Origin: a virus | Direction: 5' to 3' (one strand) | IMG/VR virus record: IMGVR_UViG_3300028025_000369 | Span: 1-22,109 of that record | DNA length: 22,109 nt | Shown here: in pieces, positions 14,486 through 19,645 of the stretch | How positions within the stretch are numbered: the stretch's first letter is position 1 | Layout: every line of letters starts with the position of its first letter | The notes under the pieces: model-generated | Database searches by the model: none | Told to the model about the DNA's origin: nothing | Seen by the model: only the letters and a program-made list of their open reading frames with translations | Position numbers and translations under genes: made by a program

Positions 14486-16111
14486 ATGGCAGACAACATA
14501 CGCGCCACACCACGCAACGAGCTTCTAGGCTTACTGGCTGACGCCATGTATGGTGGCTTGGAGTACATGAAAGACCCGCGCAGAACTCAGCAGATGCAGG
14601 GTTTGGCGGGTCTGCTTGAATCTACTGGCATCCCTAAGACTACTGAGCGTATGGCGTATGGTGAGCCACTCACCAATATTGGCGCTGCCAATGTGCCACT
14701 GCTCAAGCCTGAGACTGCTGAAGCGATGATGACTGTTGCGCCACTTGCACCAGCCGCAGGAAGATTGGCGAGTCGTGCTGTTCGTGCCACTGAGGGTATG
14801 CCTGTTGGGATGAGTATTAAGCCTATAGGTGATGTAACTGGCTTATTACAGCCTACACGCGAATCATTTGTTCCAGGCGTTGAGGCTGGCAAAGAGATGA
14901 TTGTGCATCACAATATCACGCCAGAAAAACTTGCAAGAGTTGAGAAGATTGGTGGAATGCCTGTTCCATCTTTGGCTGTTTCCAATGTAGAAAATCCAAT
15001 GATGAATTTTGGCGACATCTCATTGATTGGGTCAAAAGAAATGGCAATACCATCAGCGAAAAATCCAGTTTATGGGTTTGATGCTTATACAGCAAGAGCA
15101 CCAAAAGTTGATTTTCAAATCGACACAAAATCTCAAAAAAATCTGGCGAAATTATTTGATGATATTTACCCTAAATCATCTTATGAAATTGATAGATTGA
15201 CTCAAAATTGGGGAGATAGAGCGTACAACACTCTTTACAAAGAAAAGTTTTTAAAAGAGCAAGGAGCTTTGCCAAATCGTTCTGAGTTTAAAAGTGATTG
15301 GGAATATTCAAGTGCAATTGGTAATGCTATTGATAATCGAAAATCAGAATACAACAATTGGATGAATGAATTTGAAAAATCTTTACCTGATGCTGGCGTA
15401 AACATTAAAGAGCGAATCTTTAAAGGTTACACAAACATGGGAGATCGTAGATATGCGCCAGTAACACTTGAAAATCTTGTAAAAGAAATGAAAGGTGGTG
15501 CTGGTGAAGAGGGTTACTTCTATGGCGTAGGCAACATTCGAGCAGTAGCTACACCAAAGTTTAGGACACTCAACCAAGTAAAAGCAGCACGCGAAAATAT
15601 TGTCACTGCTGAGAAGTTTGAGCCAATCAAAAAGAAAATTGACAGCGCATTCAATGACTTGAATGAACGACTTGGAAAACTTGAAGGTCAATCTGGTTAT
15701 CGTTATGAAGCACCAGATGCCTTATATGAAATTGGTCAAACACGAAATGTGAATCTATTGGACAAAATCTATAAAGATGTGCCTCAGTCATTGAAGGCTG
15801 ATGTGCAAGTCTTTATGAACAAGTTGCGCGAAATGCCAACAGAGTATTTTGAGATTAAGCCTCAGAGAGCTGTTCAAGTTGGTGAATTTAAAGGTGCAAT
15901 CCTGCCATCATCCGCACCACAGAAATCTATTGACTATTTGAGAGGACAAGGCTTGCAAGACTTGTACTACTACTCAACACCAGAAGAGCGTAAAAACTTG
16001 TTTAAGAAATTTGGCAGTCAGATGTTTGCAGCAACGCCAGCAATTCCACTTGGCTCTGGATTATTTGGACAAGATGAAGATATTCCAGTCATGACTGGAT
16101 TGCTCAAGTAG
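14486..16111 (+). CDS. Ejection-series protein with polyvalent-protein-like domain
   Basis: A 541-aa protein. Residues 8-100 (NELLGLLADAMYGGLEYMKD, ERMAYGEPLTN, LKPETAEAMMTVAPLAP) match N-terminal regions I know from phage internal proteins. Residues 139-210 (IVHHNITPEKLARVEKIGGM, PVPSLAVS, NFGDISLIGSKEMAIP, NPVYGFDAYTARAP) resemble a domain that recurs in the very large 'polyvalent' proteins of phages and conjugative elements, thought to act in the recipient cell. The helical rest contains FGSQMF and ends DEDIPVMTGLLK. DNA from about 14980 to 15480 is clearly AT-richer than the gene's start, suggesting an acquired module. Last gene of the late operon; it meets the leftward operon tail to tail with an 8-base overlap. 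Catalytic activity, if any, is unknown. Confidence 0.65.
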   Translation: MADNIRATPRNELLGLLADAMYGGLEYMKDPRRTQQMQGLAGLLESTGIPKTTERMAYGEPLTNIGAANVPLLKPETAEAMMTVAPLAPAAGRLASRAVRATEGMPVGMSIKPIGDVTGLLQPTRESFVPGVEAGKEMIVHHNITPEKLARVEKIGGMPVPSLAVSNVENPMMNFGDISLIGSKEMAIPSAKNPVYGFDAYTARAPKVDFQIDTKSQKNLAKLFDDIYPKSSYEIDRLTQNWGDRAYNTLYKEKFLKEQGALPNRSEFKSDWEYSSAIGNAIDNRKSEYNNWMNEFEKSLPDAGVNIKERIFKGYTNMGDRRYAPVTLENLVKEMKGGAGEEGYFYGVGNIRAVATPKFRTLNQVKAARENIVTAEKFEPIKKKIDSAFNDLNERLGKLEGQSGYRYEAPDALYEIGQTRNVNLLDKIYKDVPQSLKADVQVFMNKLREMPTEYFEIKPQRAVQVGEFKGAILPSSAPQKSIDYLRGQGLQDLYYYSTPEERKNLFKKFGSQMFAATPAIPLGSGLFGQDEDIPVMTGLLK

Positions 16112-16475
16112 CATCTCCAAACAGCGCAGCCACCAGCGGATCGCGCTTGATCTTCCACTTCTTTGCTCTTTCCTTGGCCATGCGAAACGCATGATCGTCA
16201 AGGGACTCTTTGGCTCGCCAGCGTTTGAGCCTCTCTTGCGCCGTCAATGGTTTAGGCTTGACGGCATCAGAGCCTATCCCATGGCGGTACACGGCCACCA
16301 GCACATTACCTGATCTACGCCATTCCTGTATGTGGACATCACCATGCACGCGCAGTTTGTTGATGATGATCTGAGCTGACCTCTCTGTGCAATACACCTT
16401 GGAGGCTACCTCGGGTGCTGTGCAGCCGACACGCTGAAGCAGATCGATGATGCGTGGCAGCCTGACAGACTTCAT
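16104..16475 (-). CDS. Winged-helix DNA-binding protein, putative regulator
   Basis: A 123-aa protein from the ATG at 16475, chosen because it overlaps the preceding stop (ATGA); upstream in-frame codons lie within the zinc-finger gene. Residues 7-66 have a winged-helix pattern: LPRIIDLLQRVGCTAPEVAS, KVYCTERSAQIIINKLRVHG as the recognition unit, and a wing-like beta hairpin VHIQEWRRSGNVLVAVYRHG. The tail (residues 75-123) is very basic, with QERLKRWRAKES and KERAKKWKIKRDP, fitting nucleic-acid binding. Last gene of the leftward operon; its end overlaps the late operon by eight bases. It may control late or early phage transcription; the target is unknown. Confidence 0.75.
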   Translation of the reverse strand: MKSVRLPRIIDLLQRVGCTAPEVASKVYCTERSAQIIINKLRVHGDVHIQEWRRSGNVLVAVYRHGIGSDAVKPKPLTAQERLKRWRAKESLDDHAFRMAKERAKKWKIKRDPLVAALFGDAT

Positions 16476-16639
16476 TTGTTGAGATGCTCGCGTCTTGCGT
16501 GGCGCTCTGCTTCTTCTTTGTCGGTGAAGATCAGGCCGCAGCGTGTGCATCGGTAGCTCTTACCTTGGTAGACAGTGGTCTGCTTGTCGGGGTGCTGACC
16601 GCTGACTTTTCCAGTGAATGTGCGAATGGTTTCAATCAT
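16472..16639 (-). CDS. C2H2 zinc-finger micro-protein (55 aa)
   Basis: From the ATG at 16639 the product contains one classical zinc-finger pattern: Cys31-x2-Cys34-x12-His47-x4-His52 (YRCTRCGLIFTDKEEAERHA, then RREH). A basic and polar N-terminal arm of 30 residues precedes it. A longer in-frame opening to 16804 would run inside the upstream gene and is rejected. Single C2H2 fingers occur in small phage and Ros-type bacterial regulators; DNA binding is plausible, but a single finger usually needs extra contacts. It overlaps the upstream gene by eight bases and the winged-helix gene by four, so both putative nucleic-acid binders are co-translated. Confidence 0.75.
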   Translation of the reverse strand: MIETIRTFTGKVSGQHPDKQTTVYQGKSYRCTRCGLIFTDKEEAERHARREHLNK

Positions 16640-16820
16640 TTGGCTTGTCCAACCTTGCGCGTGAGTAGACAGTAATTTGCTGCTTTTCCTGTAAGCCAAT
16701 CTTAGCCTGCGCTGCCTGACCCCATGCTCTTCCCTGCGCCAGCATCTTGAGTTCTTTGTCTCTTGACCAGATTGATGGCGTGCCGTCATTCCAATCAAAT
16801 GCATTCTTCTTCTCAGTCAT
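16632..16820 (-). CDS. Small phage protein of unknown function (62 aa)
   Basis: A 62-aa soluble protein beginning MTEKKNAFDWNDGTPSIWSR and continuing DKELKMLAQGRAWGQAAQAK, with a polar end. Two tryptophans in the first 20 residues and an amphipathic helix (KMLAQGRAWGQAAQAKIG) are the only features. The ATG overlaps the previous stop (ATGA) and the end overlaps the zinc-finger gene by eight bases. I do not recognise a family. Confidence 0.65.
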   Translation of the reverse strand: MTEKKNAFDWNDGTPSIWSRDKELKMLAQGRAWGQAAQAKIGLQEKQQITVYSRARLDKPND

Positions 16821-17032
16821 TGCTCTTCATCCTCATGATGATTTAATCTTTCCTCTAATCGTTTAATGCGTTTTTCGTTGTACTGGACCACACTGACGGC
16901 GTACTCCACTGCTGACTCGGCATCAAGTTTACGCAACTGAGCTTCTTGCAGCTCTTTGAGAATCACCTCGCGTATGGTCCTTGGCTTGACCAAGTCCTTG
17001 ATGTACCTGACTGTCAATTCTTTCCAGTTCAT
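16817..17032 (-). CDS. Helical coiled-coil small protein (71 aa)
   Basis: The start at 17032 is preceded by GAGGAG four bases upstream and overlaps the previous TGA (ATGA); a frame extended to 17053 lacks such a site. The product MNWKELTVRYIKDLVKPRTI and following residues is nearly all helical, with heptad-like spacing in QLRKLDAESAVEYAVSVVQY and NEKRIKRLEERLNHHEDEEQ. This suggests a dimeric coiled coil. No membrane segment is present. Function is unknown to me; similar short helical proteins are common in phage early regions. Confidence 0.7.
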   Translation of the reverse strand: MNWKELTVRYIKDLVKPRTIREVILKELQEAQLRKLDAESAVEYAVSVVQYNEKRIKRLEERLNHHEDEEQ

Positions 17033-17178
17033 TGGACTCCTCGCATTTCCCAACCAAGCAGGAAATAGTTCCAGCGGGTTTGAATTCCACTGCTGGTGTA
17101 CCTACCCTTTACGGCGCTGAAGTCGGTATAGCCTTTGGCTCGCATCATTGCTTCAAATACTTGCTGTGCTTTGCTCAT
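17029..17178 (-). CDS. Micro-protein, unknown function (49 aa)
   Basis: An open frame from ATG 17178 to TGA 17029-17031, preceded by AAGGAA at a proper distance and ending in an ATGA overlap with the next gene. The product contains MSKAQQVFEAMMRAKGYTDF, then KGRYTSSGIQTRWNYFLLGW and ends EMRGVQ. The C-terminal block rich in Trp, Tyr and Phe looks like a small folded helix; the pattern YTDF-x6-Y-x7-RWNYFLLGWEMR is one I believe recurs in other phages. No DNA-binding or enzymatic motif is visible. Confidence 0.7.
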   Translation of the reverse strand: MSKAQQVFEAMMRAKGYTDFSAVKGRYTSSGIQTRWNYFLLGWEMRGVQ

Positions 17179-17190
17179 GTGTTGAGTTCC

Positions 17191-17256
17191 TTACTTTGCA
17201 AGCAATACACCGGCAATAAAGCACAGCGCTAAAAAAATAAGATAACTGTCGCTCAT
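17191..17256 (-). CDS. Single-pass membrane micro-protein (21 aa)
   Basis: A 22-codon frame from ATG 17256, preceded by a strong AAGGAG and overlapping the previous stop (ATGA), ends at TAA 17191-17193. The product MSDSYLIFLALCFIAGVLLA plus a final Lys is almost entirely one hydrophobic helix. Position, ribosome-binding site and coupling argue for translation even though it is tiny. Small hydrophobic phage peptides can act in lysis control, membrane depolarisation or superinfection exclusion, but nothing here picks one. Confidence 0.6.
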   Translation of the reverse strand: MSDSYLIFLALCFIAGVLLAK

Positions 17257-17270
17257 GTGTTCTTCTCCTT
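17253..17270 (-). repeat. Junction repeat copy A (AAGGAGAAGAACACATGA)
   Basis: On the minus strand these 18 bases encode Lys-Glu-Lys-Asn-Thr-stop of the upstream gene, contain the AAGGAG Shine-Dalgarno site, and hold the ATG of the 21-aa gene overlapping the stop. They are identical to copies at 17444 and 17698. Confidence 0.9.
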
Positions 17271-17447
17271 ACGCATTTCCATTTCATTTATGAGTTCTCC
17301 GCACAAGCAACGTGCTTCATCGTTACCTCCATTAACCGTGATGATCACAATGTCGCCATCAACACGGACACCGCGAATTAACTTTGACCAATGGTTGCGG
17401 TAAAACTTTTCAAGCATTTGATTTTCTTGCTCAGACGTGAGTGTCAT
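17253..17447 (-). CDS. Small protein of unknown function (64 aa)
   Basis: The product begins MTLTSEQENQMLEKFYRNHW and has a beta-rich centre (LIRGVRVDGDIVIITVNGGN) and a helical end (CLCGELINEMEMRKEKNT). The ATG overlaps the preceding stop. Its last codons (KEKNT-stop) are the shared junction sequence that also carries the ribosome-binding site and start of the next gene. Two cysteines (CLC) are present but no metal motif. No family is recognised. Confidence 0.7.
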   Translation of the reverse strand: MTLTSEQENQMLEKFYRNHWSKLIRGVRVDGDIVIITVNGGNDEARCLCGELINEMEMRKEKNT

Positions 17448-17473
17448 GTGTTCTTCTCCTTGAGTTTGGCTTC
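17444..17473 (-). repeat. Junction repeat copy B, 30-base form
   Basis: The same 18-base core, extended by twelve bases that encode the preceding Glu-Ala-Lys-Leu. It is identical over 30 bases to copy C. It joins the 85-aa gene to the 64-aa gene. Confidence 0.9.
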
Positions 17474-17701
17474 AATGGCTTGGGCAAACGCTTTTAGTTC
17501 ACCCATACTGAATTTGTCGAAATACAAATCTTCAATCTCCTCATCCGTCAGCCCTACCCATGTGCGCTTTTGAAAAGGTTGCATTTCGTAGAGCCGCCCA
17601 CCCTGAAAAGCCTCTGCTATCAACTTGAGAATTTCAGGGGATACACCGATTTGATACAGGTGGTTTTCACGCCACTGTTCAAACGGGGATTTTTGATTCA
17701 T
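17444..17701 (-). CDS. Phage protein with WxGLT motif, paralogue of its upstream neighbour (85 aa)
   Basis: The start at 17701 overlaps the preceding stop (ATGA) with AAGGAG upstream; the frame open to 17764 lies within the neighbour. The product contains MNQKSPFEQWRENHLYQIGV, FQGGRLYEMQPFQKRTWVGL, TDEEIEDLYFDKFSMGELKA and ends AIEAKLKEKNT. The segment (R)xWxGLTxEE followed by a helix and an identical AKLKEKNT tail is shared with the gene upstream, so the two look like diverged copies or recombinants. The WVGLTDEE motif is widespread in small proteins of proteobacterial phages; I do not know a proven function. Confidence 0.75.
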   Translation of the reverse strand: MNQKSPFEQWRENHLYQIGVSPEILKLIAEAFQGGRLYEMQPFQKRTWVGLTDEEIEDLYFDKFSMGELKAFAQAIEAKLKEKNT

Positions 17702-17727
17702 GTGTTCTTCTCCTTGAGTTTGGCTTC
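17698..17727 (-). repeat. Junction repeat copy C, 30-base form
   Basis: Identical over 30 bases to copy B. It encodes the Ala-Lys-Leu-Lys-Glu-Lys-Asn-Thr end of the 111-aa gene and the ribosome-binding site and ATG of the 85-aa gene. Confidence 0.9.
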
Positions 17728-18033
17728 TGCCCACAATGCGCCAGCACGAAAGTCTGATGACCAATCAGTGGTTGCCAATTGTTCTTTTGTCAGCCCTGCC
17801 CATATGCGCTGTGGTGGGTGGGTGAAAAGTTTTGTACCCATAGGCAATGCAGGTTCATGCCACCAAGACATTGTTATGTCTGCTCCTGTTTCACTTGTGA
17901 CTGTCGCCACAGGCTCTTGGCTTTCCAACTCTGCAATGGCTTGGCGCAAAATAACTTCAAGCTGGTTGCAAACTGTTGGCGCATGAGGCTCAGTCAACAA
18001 TAGTTGATACATCTGTTTCAATACTTCAATCAT
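17698..18033 (-). CDS. Phage protein with QEPVATV and WxGLT motifs (111 aa)
   Basis: The N-terminal helix region has IEVLKQMYQLLL and LEVILRQAIAELESQEPVAT. A beta-type centre follows (VTSETGADITMSWWHEPALP, MGTKLFTHPPQRIWAGLTKE), and the C-terminal helix ends WAEAKLKEKNT. The pattern AxxxxxxQEPVA ... LxTxPPQRxWxGLTxEE is one I know as very common in small proteins of betaproteobacterial phages; the role is unestablished. Its ATG overlaps the stop of the upstream gene (ATGA). It shares its end with the downstream gene, suggesting duplication within the operon. Confidence 0.8.
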   Translation of the reverse strand: MIEVLKQMYQLLLTEPHAPTVCNQLEVILRQAIAELESQEPVATVTSETGADITMSWWHEPALPMGTKLFTHPPQRIWAGLTKEQLATTDWSSDFRAGALWAEAKLKEKNT

Positions 18034-18293
18034 GCTTGTCCCATTGCTCTGATGCGTTCAGCAATCACATCGCCACCAATAAATCCATCAGCCACCTTTG
18101 CACAGGCTTCACGTTCAAACGCAACCATCTTTTCACACATCAATGTCCAAGAAGCATTGGCTCTTGCGTTGGATTTCTCTGTTGCTTTCTCTTCCACCAA
18201 TGCGGCAAATTCTTCTGCGGCTTTTTGCCATTCTGGGTGCTGGATTGGGAACCCAACACGCTTTGCCATCTCAATGATTTCATCTTGTGTCAC
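18030..18293 (-). CDS. Conserved phage hypothetical protein with EREACAK-type motif (87 aa)
   Basis: The start is GTG at 18293, which overlaps the previous TGA (GTGA) and has GGAG upstream. The product begins MTQDEIIEMAKRVGFPIQHP and continues KAAEEFAALVEEKATEKSNA, then FEREACAKVADGF and AERIRAMGQA. The EIIxMAxxxGF start and the (F)EREACAKVA ... IAxxIRAxG end are typical of a small protein found in many phages of Gram-negative hosts. The fold is mostly helical. Its role is unknown to me. Confidence 0.8.
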   Translation of the reverse strand: MTQDEIIEMAKRVGFPIQHPEWQKAAEEFAALVEEKATEKSNARANASWTLMCEKMVAFEREACAKVADGFIGGDVIAERIRAMGQA

Positions 18294-18448
18294 TTCTTCT
18301 TCTCCTTAATCTCTTTCTGAATGCCTGCGCTCATTTGCAAGAACATCCGCATCCACTTGACACCGCCCAAGCGAACATATTCTGCATATTCGGATTGGGT
18401 GAGGCGCAGCGTGATGGCGCGTCCCAACTCTGTCTTTTCCTTAACCAT
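18290..18448 (-). CDS. Small basic protein, possible ribbon-helix-helix type (52 aa)
   Basis: The frame runs from ATG 18448 (TGATG overlap with the upstream stop) to the TGA at 18290-18292, which overlaps the next GTG. The product contains MVKEKTELGRAITLRLTQSE, YAEYVRLGGVKWMRMFLQ and ends in a very basic tail EIKEKKK. The short beta strand AITLRLT followed by two helices suits a ribbon-helix-helix DNA-binding protein, where the strand pairs in a dimer and enters the major groove. This is pattern-level evidence only. The end carries a degenerate form of the junction repeat (GGAGAAGAAGAAGTGA). Confidence 0.65.
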   Translation of the reverse strand: MVKEKTELGRAITLRLTQSEYAEYVRLGGVKWMRMFLQMSAGIQKEIKEKKK

Positions 18449-18555
18449 CAATCAACCTCGCATTGCAACAAAAACCAAACAAAGCAGCACAGTGTGCCGA
18501 TCACCACAACAATGCTAAACAAGGCGATCAGGAAGAAAATGATGGCGGTTTGCAT
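18448..18555 (-). CDS. Single-pass membrane micro-protein (35 aa)
   Basis: The frame from ATG 18555 ends at TGA 18448-18450, overlapping the next ATG by one base. The product begins MQTAIIFFLIALFSIVVVIG and continues TLCCFVWFLLQCEVD: one long hydrophobic helix with three cysteines and a short acidic end. It overlaps the upstream gene by 28 bases. It has no ribosome-binding site of note, so coupling to the upstream gene is likely. The role is unknown; small membrane peptides occur repeatedly in this operon. Confidence 0.6.
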   Translation of the reverse strand: MQTAIIFFLIALFSIVVVIGTLCCFVWFLLQCEVD

Positions 18556-18698
18556 GACTTGGCCTCACTTGGTGGTATCCAGCCAAAGCGCCGCCAAGTG
18601 GCCTGCACATCGGTTGGGTTGGGATACTTCAGCTCTTTGGCGTAGACGCTTGGGAGCGTGATCTTTGTGCCTTGTGGCGGCCGCCAGTTGCCTCTCAT
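18528..18698 (-). CDS. Conserved small phage protein, WRRFGW motif (56 aa)
   Basis: The start at 18698 overlaps the previous stop (ATGA); a longer frame to 18752 is inside the neighbour. The product begins MRGNWRPPQGTKITLPSVYA and continues KELKYPNPTDVQATWRRFGW, then IPPSEAKSC. The block NWRPPxGTKxxLPSVYA ... DVQATWRRFGWxPPS looks like a conserved phage hypothetical family that I recognise from other genomes, without a known role. It is soluble and Pro/Trp-rich. Confidence 0.75.
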   Translation of the reverse strand: MRGNWRPPQGTKITLPSVYAKELKYPNPTDVQATWRRFGWIPPSEAKSCKPPSFSS

Positions 18699-18964
18699 TT
18701 CTGCACCGCCAGTAGTTCCATCTCGGCGTCCTTGAGGCGATCCTTGATGCACTTCATTTCGTACTCGAGCTGATCGAGCTGGCGCTGCATACGCTCGCGG
18801 GTGAATCTCTCAGCGTGCGCCCATCCAATGACAGCGCCACAGTGGACTGCCTTATTGATGAGCTGCACGATCTCGGCGCGAGTCATCACGCCAATGGCAG
18901 TCTCTTTTGGGGGTGAGAGGCGTAGCACCTCGGCGTCTATTTCGTCTTGCATCTTGGCGCTCAT
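18695..18964 (-). CDS. Helical coiled-coil protein of unknown function (89 aa)
   Basis: The ATG at 18964 overlaps the previous stop (ATGA), with AGGGA just upstream; a second Met at residue 5 is possible. The N-terminal half has EIDAEVLRLSPPKETAIGVM and TRAEIVQLINKAVHCGAVIG. The C-terminal half is a charged helix with heptad spacing (RMQRQLDQLEYEMKCIKDRL, KDAEMELL). No membrane segment or nuclease motif is present. No named family is recognised. Confidence 0.7.
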   Translation of the reverse strand: MSAKMQDEIDAEVLRLSPPKETAIGVMTRAEIVQLINKAVHCGAVIGWAHAERFTRERMQRQLDQLEYEMKCIKDRLKDAEMELLAVQK

Positions 18965-19158
18965 ACTTCCCTCGCTTTCAACATTGCGTCTGCCATTTCA
19001 TAGGCTTCTTTTGCTGTATCAAACATTATTCCTGTTGGAAAAGAACCATTTGCATACATACCTTGCATAGCCTTTGCCGCAAAGTAGTCCCGCAAGGTCA
19101 TGCCTTGTTCACCTCCGTGGGTTGGGTCGCCGTGTGGAAATGCTTGTGGGTTGCTCAT
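18961..19158 (-). CDS. Conserved phage protein with GMTLRDYFAAKAMQG motif (65 aa)
   Basis: The start at 19158 overlaps the stop of the upstream gene (ATGA); four extra upstream residues are possible but not needed. The product contains MSNPQAFPHG, GEQGMTLRDYFAAKAMQGMY and AYEMADAMLKAREV. The AFPxxxx ... GMTLRDYFAAKAMQG pattern with a final AYxxADAMLxxR helix is one of the most widespread small-protein families in phages and prophages of Gram-negative hosts; its function is not known to me. Length is normal. The family supports phage identity for this operon. Confidence 0.85.
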   Translation of the reverse strand: MSNPQAFPHGDPTHGGEQGMTLRDYFAAKAMQGMYANGSFPTGIMFDTAKEAYEMADAMLKAREV

Positions 19159-19292
19159 GATGACCACCATGCGGCGAGTAAGAGGGCAAAGCCAACGCCG
19201 ATGGCGATGGCGGTGAGGAAGTCAAGGGCAGAGTCAGCGCGGCGCTCTAAGCGCCTTGCCTGCTCCATGTAGAGGTGTTGGGTGTGGTTCAT
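19155..19292 (-). CDS. Single-pass membrane micro-protein (45 aa)
   Basis: The frame from ATG 19292 has a strong AAGGAG eight bases upstream and ends in an ATGA overlap with the next gene. The product has a charged helical arm (MNHTQHLYMEQARRLERRAD) and a membrane helix (FLTAIAIGVGFALLLAAWWS). Arg-rich flank inside and Trp at the outer face suggest N-in topology. It is the second gene of the leftward operon and begins after a hairpin, so its independent ribosome-binding site may allow separate control. Function unknown. Confidence 0.7.
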   Translation of the reverse strand: MNHTQHLYMEQARRLERRADSALDFLTAIAIGVGFALLLAAWWSS

Positions 19293-19312
19293 TTAGATGT
19301 CTCCTTAAAGGT

Positions 19313-19328
19313 GGGGGCAGAAGCCCCC
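19313..19328 (-). terminator. GC-rich hairpin between first and second leftward genes, possible attenuator
   Basis: A perfect 6-bp stem (GGGGGC / GCCCCC) with a four-base loop lies eight bases beyond the stop of the 90-aa gene. On the minus strand it is followed by ACCTTTAAGG, only a weak U-run, so partial termination or mRNA stabilisation is more likely than a full stop. It would make the first gene more abundant than the rest. Confidence 0.5.
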
Positions 19329-19335
19329 TGGTTAT

Positions 19336-19608
19336 TTACTTGCGTTCTACTGTGCCAACCAATTCGCCATCCATGATCAAAAACAAAATGTGTTTGGCAA
19401 TGTTGAGTGTTTGGCGGCTGCGATTTTGTGCGCCACCAGCAATCAATTCTTGAGCATCAGACATCAGGCCAGCCACAATCATGTTTGCGCCTGTGAATTG
19501 GTATGTGATGGATTCTTTGACCGATTCCACATAAGCATCAATATCAGCGACTCCATACATATTGATGTTGCGTTCTTCTTGGGCGGTTGTTTGTGTTGCG
19601 TTTGTCAT
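19336..19608 (-). CDS. First gene of leftward operon, unknown function (90 aa)
   Basis: The start at 19608 has AAGGAG ten bases upstream and lies about 30 bases after the predicted transcription start; the frame open to 19659 would begin at or above the promoter and is rejected. The product contains MTNATQTTAQEERNINMYGV, VESVKESITYQFTGANMIVA, MSDAQELIAGG and RQTLNIAKHILFLIMDGELV. It is soluble, mixed alpha/beta, and ends VGTVERK. I do not recognise a family. As the promoter-proximal gene, followed by a hairpin, it should be the most strongly expressed of the operon, a position often held by early host-directed proteins. Confidence 0.75.
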   Translation of the reverse strand: MTNATQTTAQEERNINMYGVADIDAYVESVKESITYQFTGANMIVAGLMSDAQELIAGGAQNRSRQTLNIAKHILFLIMDGELVGTVERK

Positions 19609-19645
19609 TTGAAAATCTCCTTGGGGTTGCGTTGTTGAGGACTTG

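Noticed and set aside
17976-18661. Several plus-strand frames opposite the leftward micro-genes
   Set aside because: The minus-strand genes have coupled starts, ribosome-binding sites and recognised phage motifs; the plus-strand frames have none.
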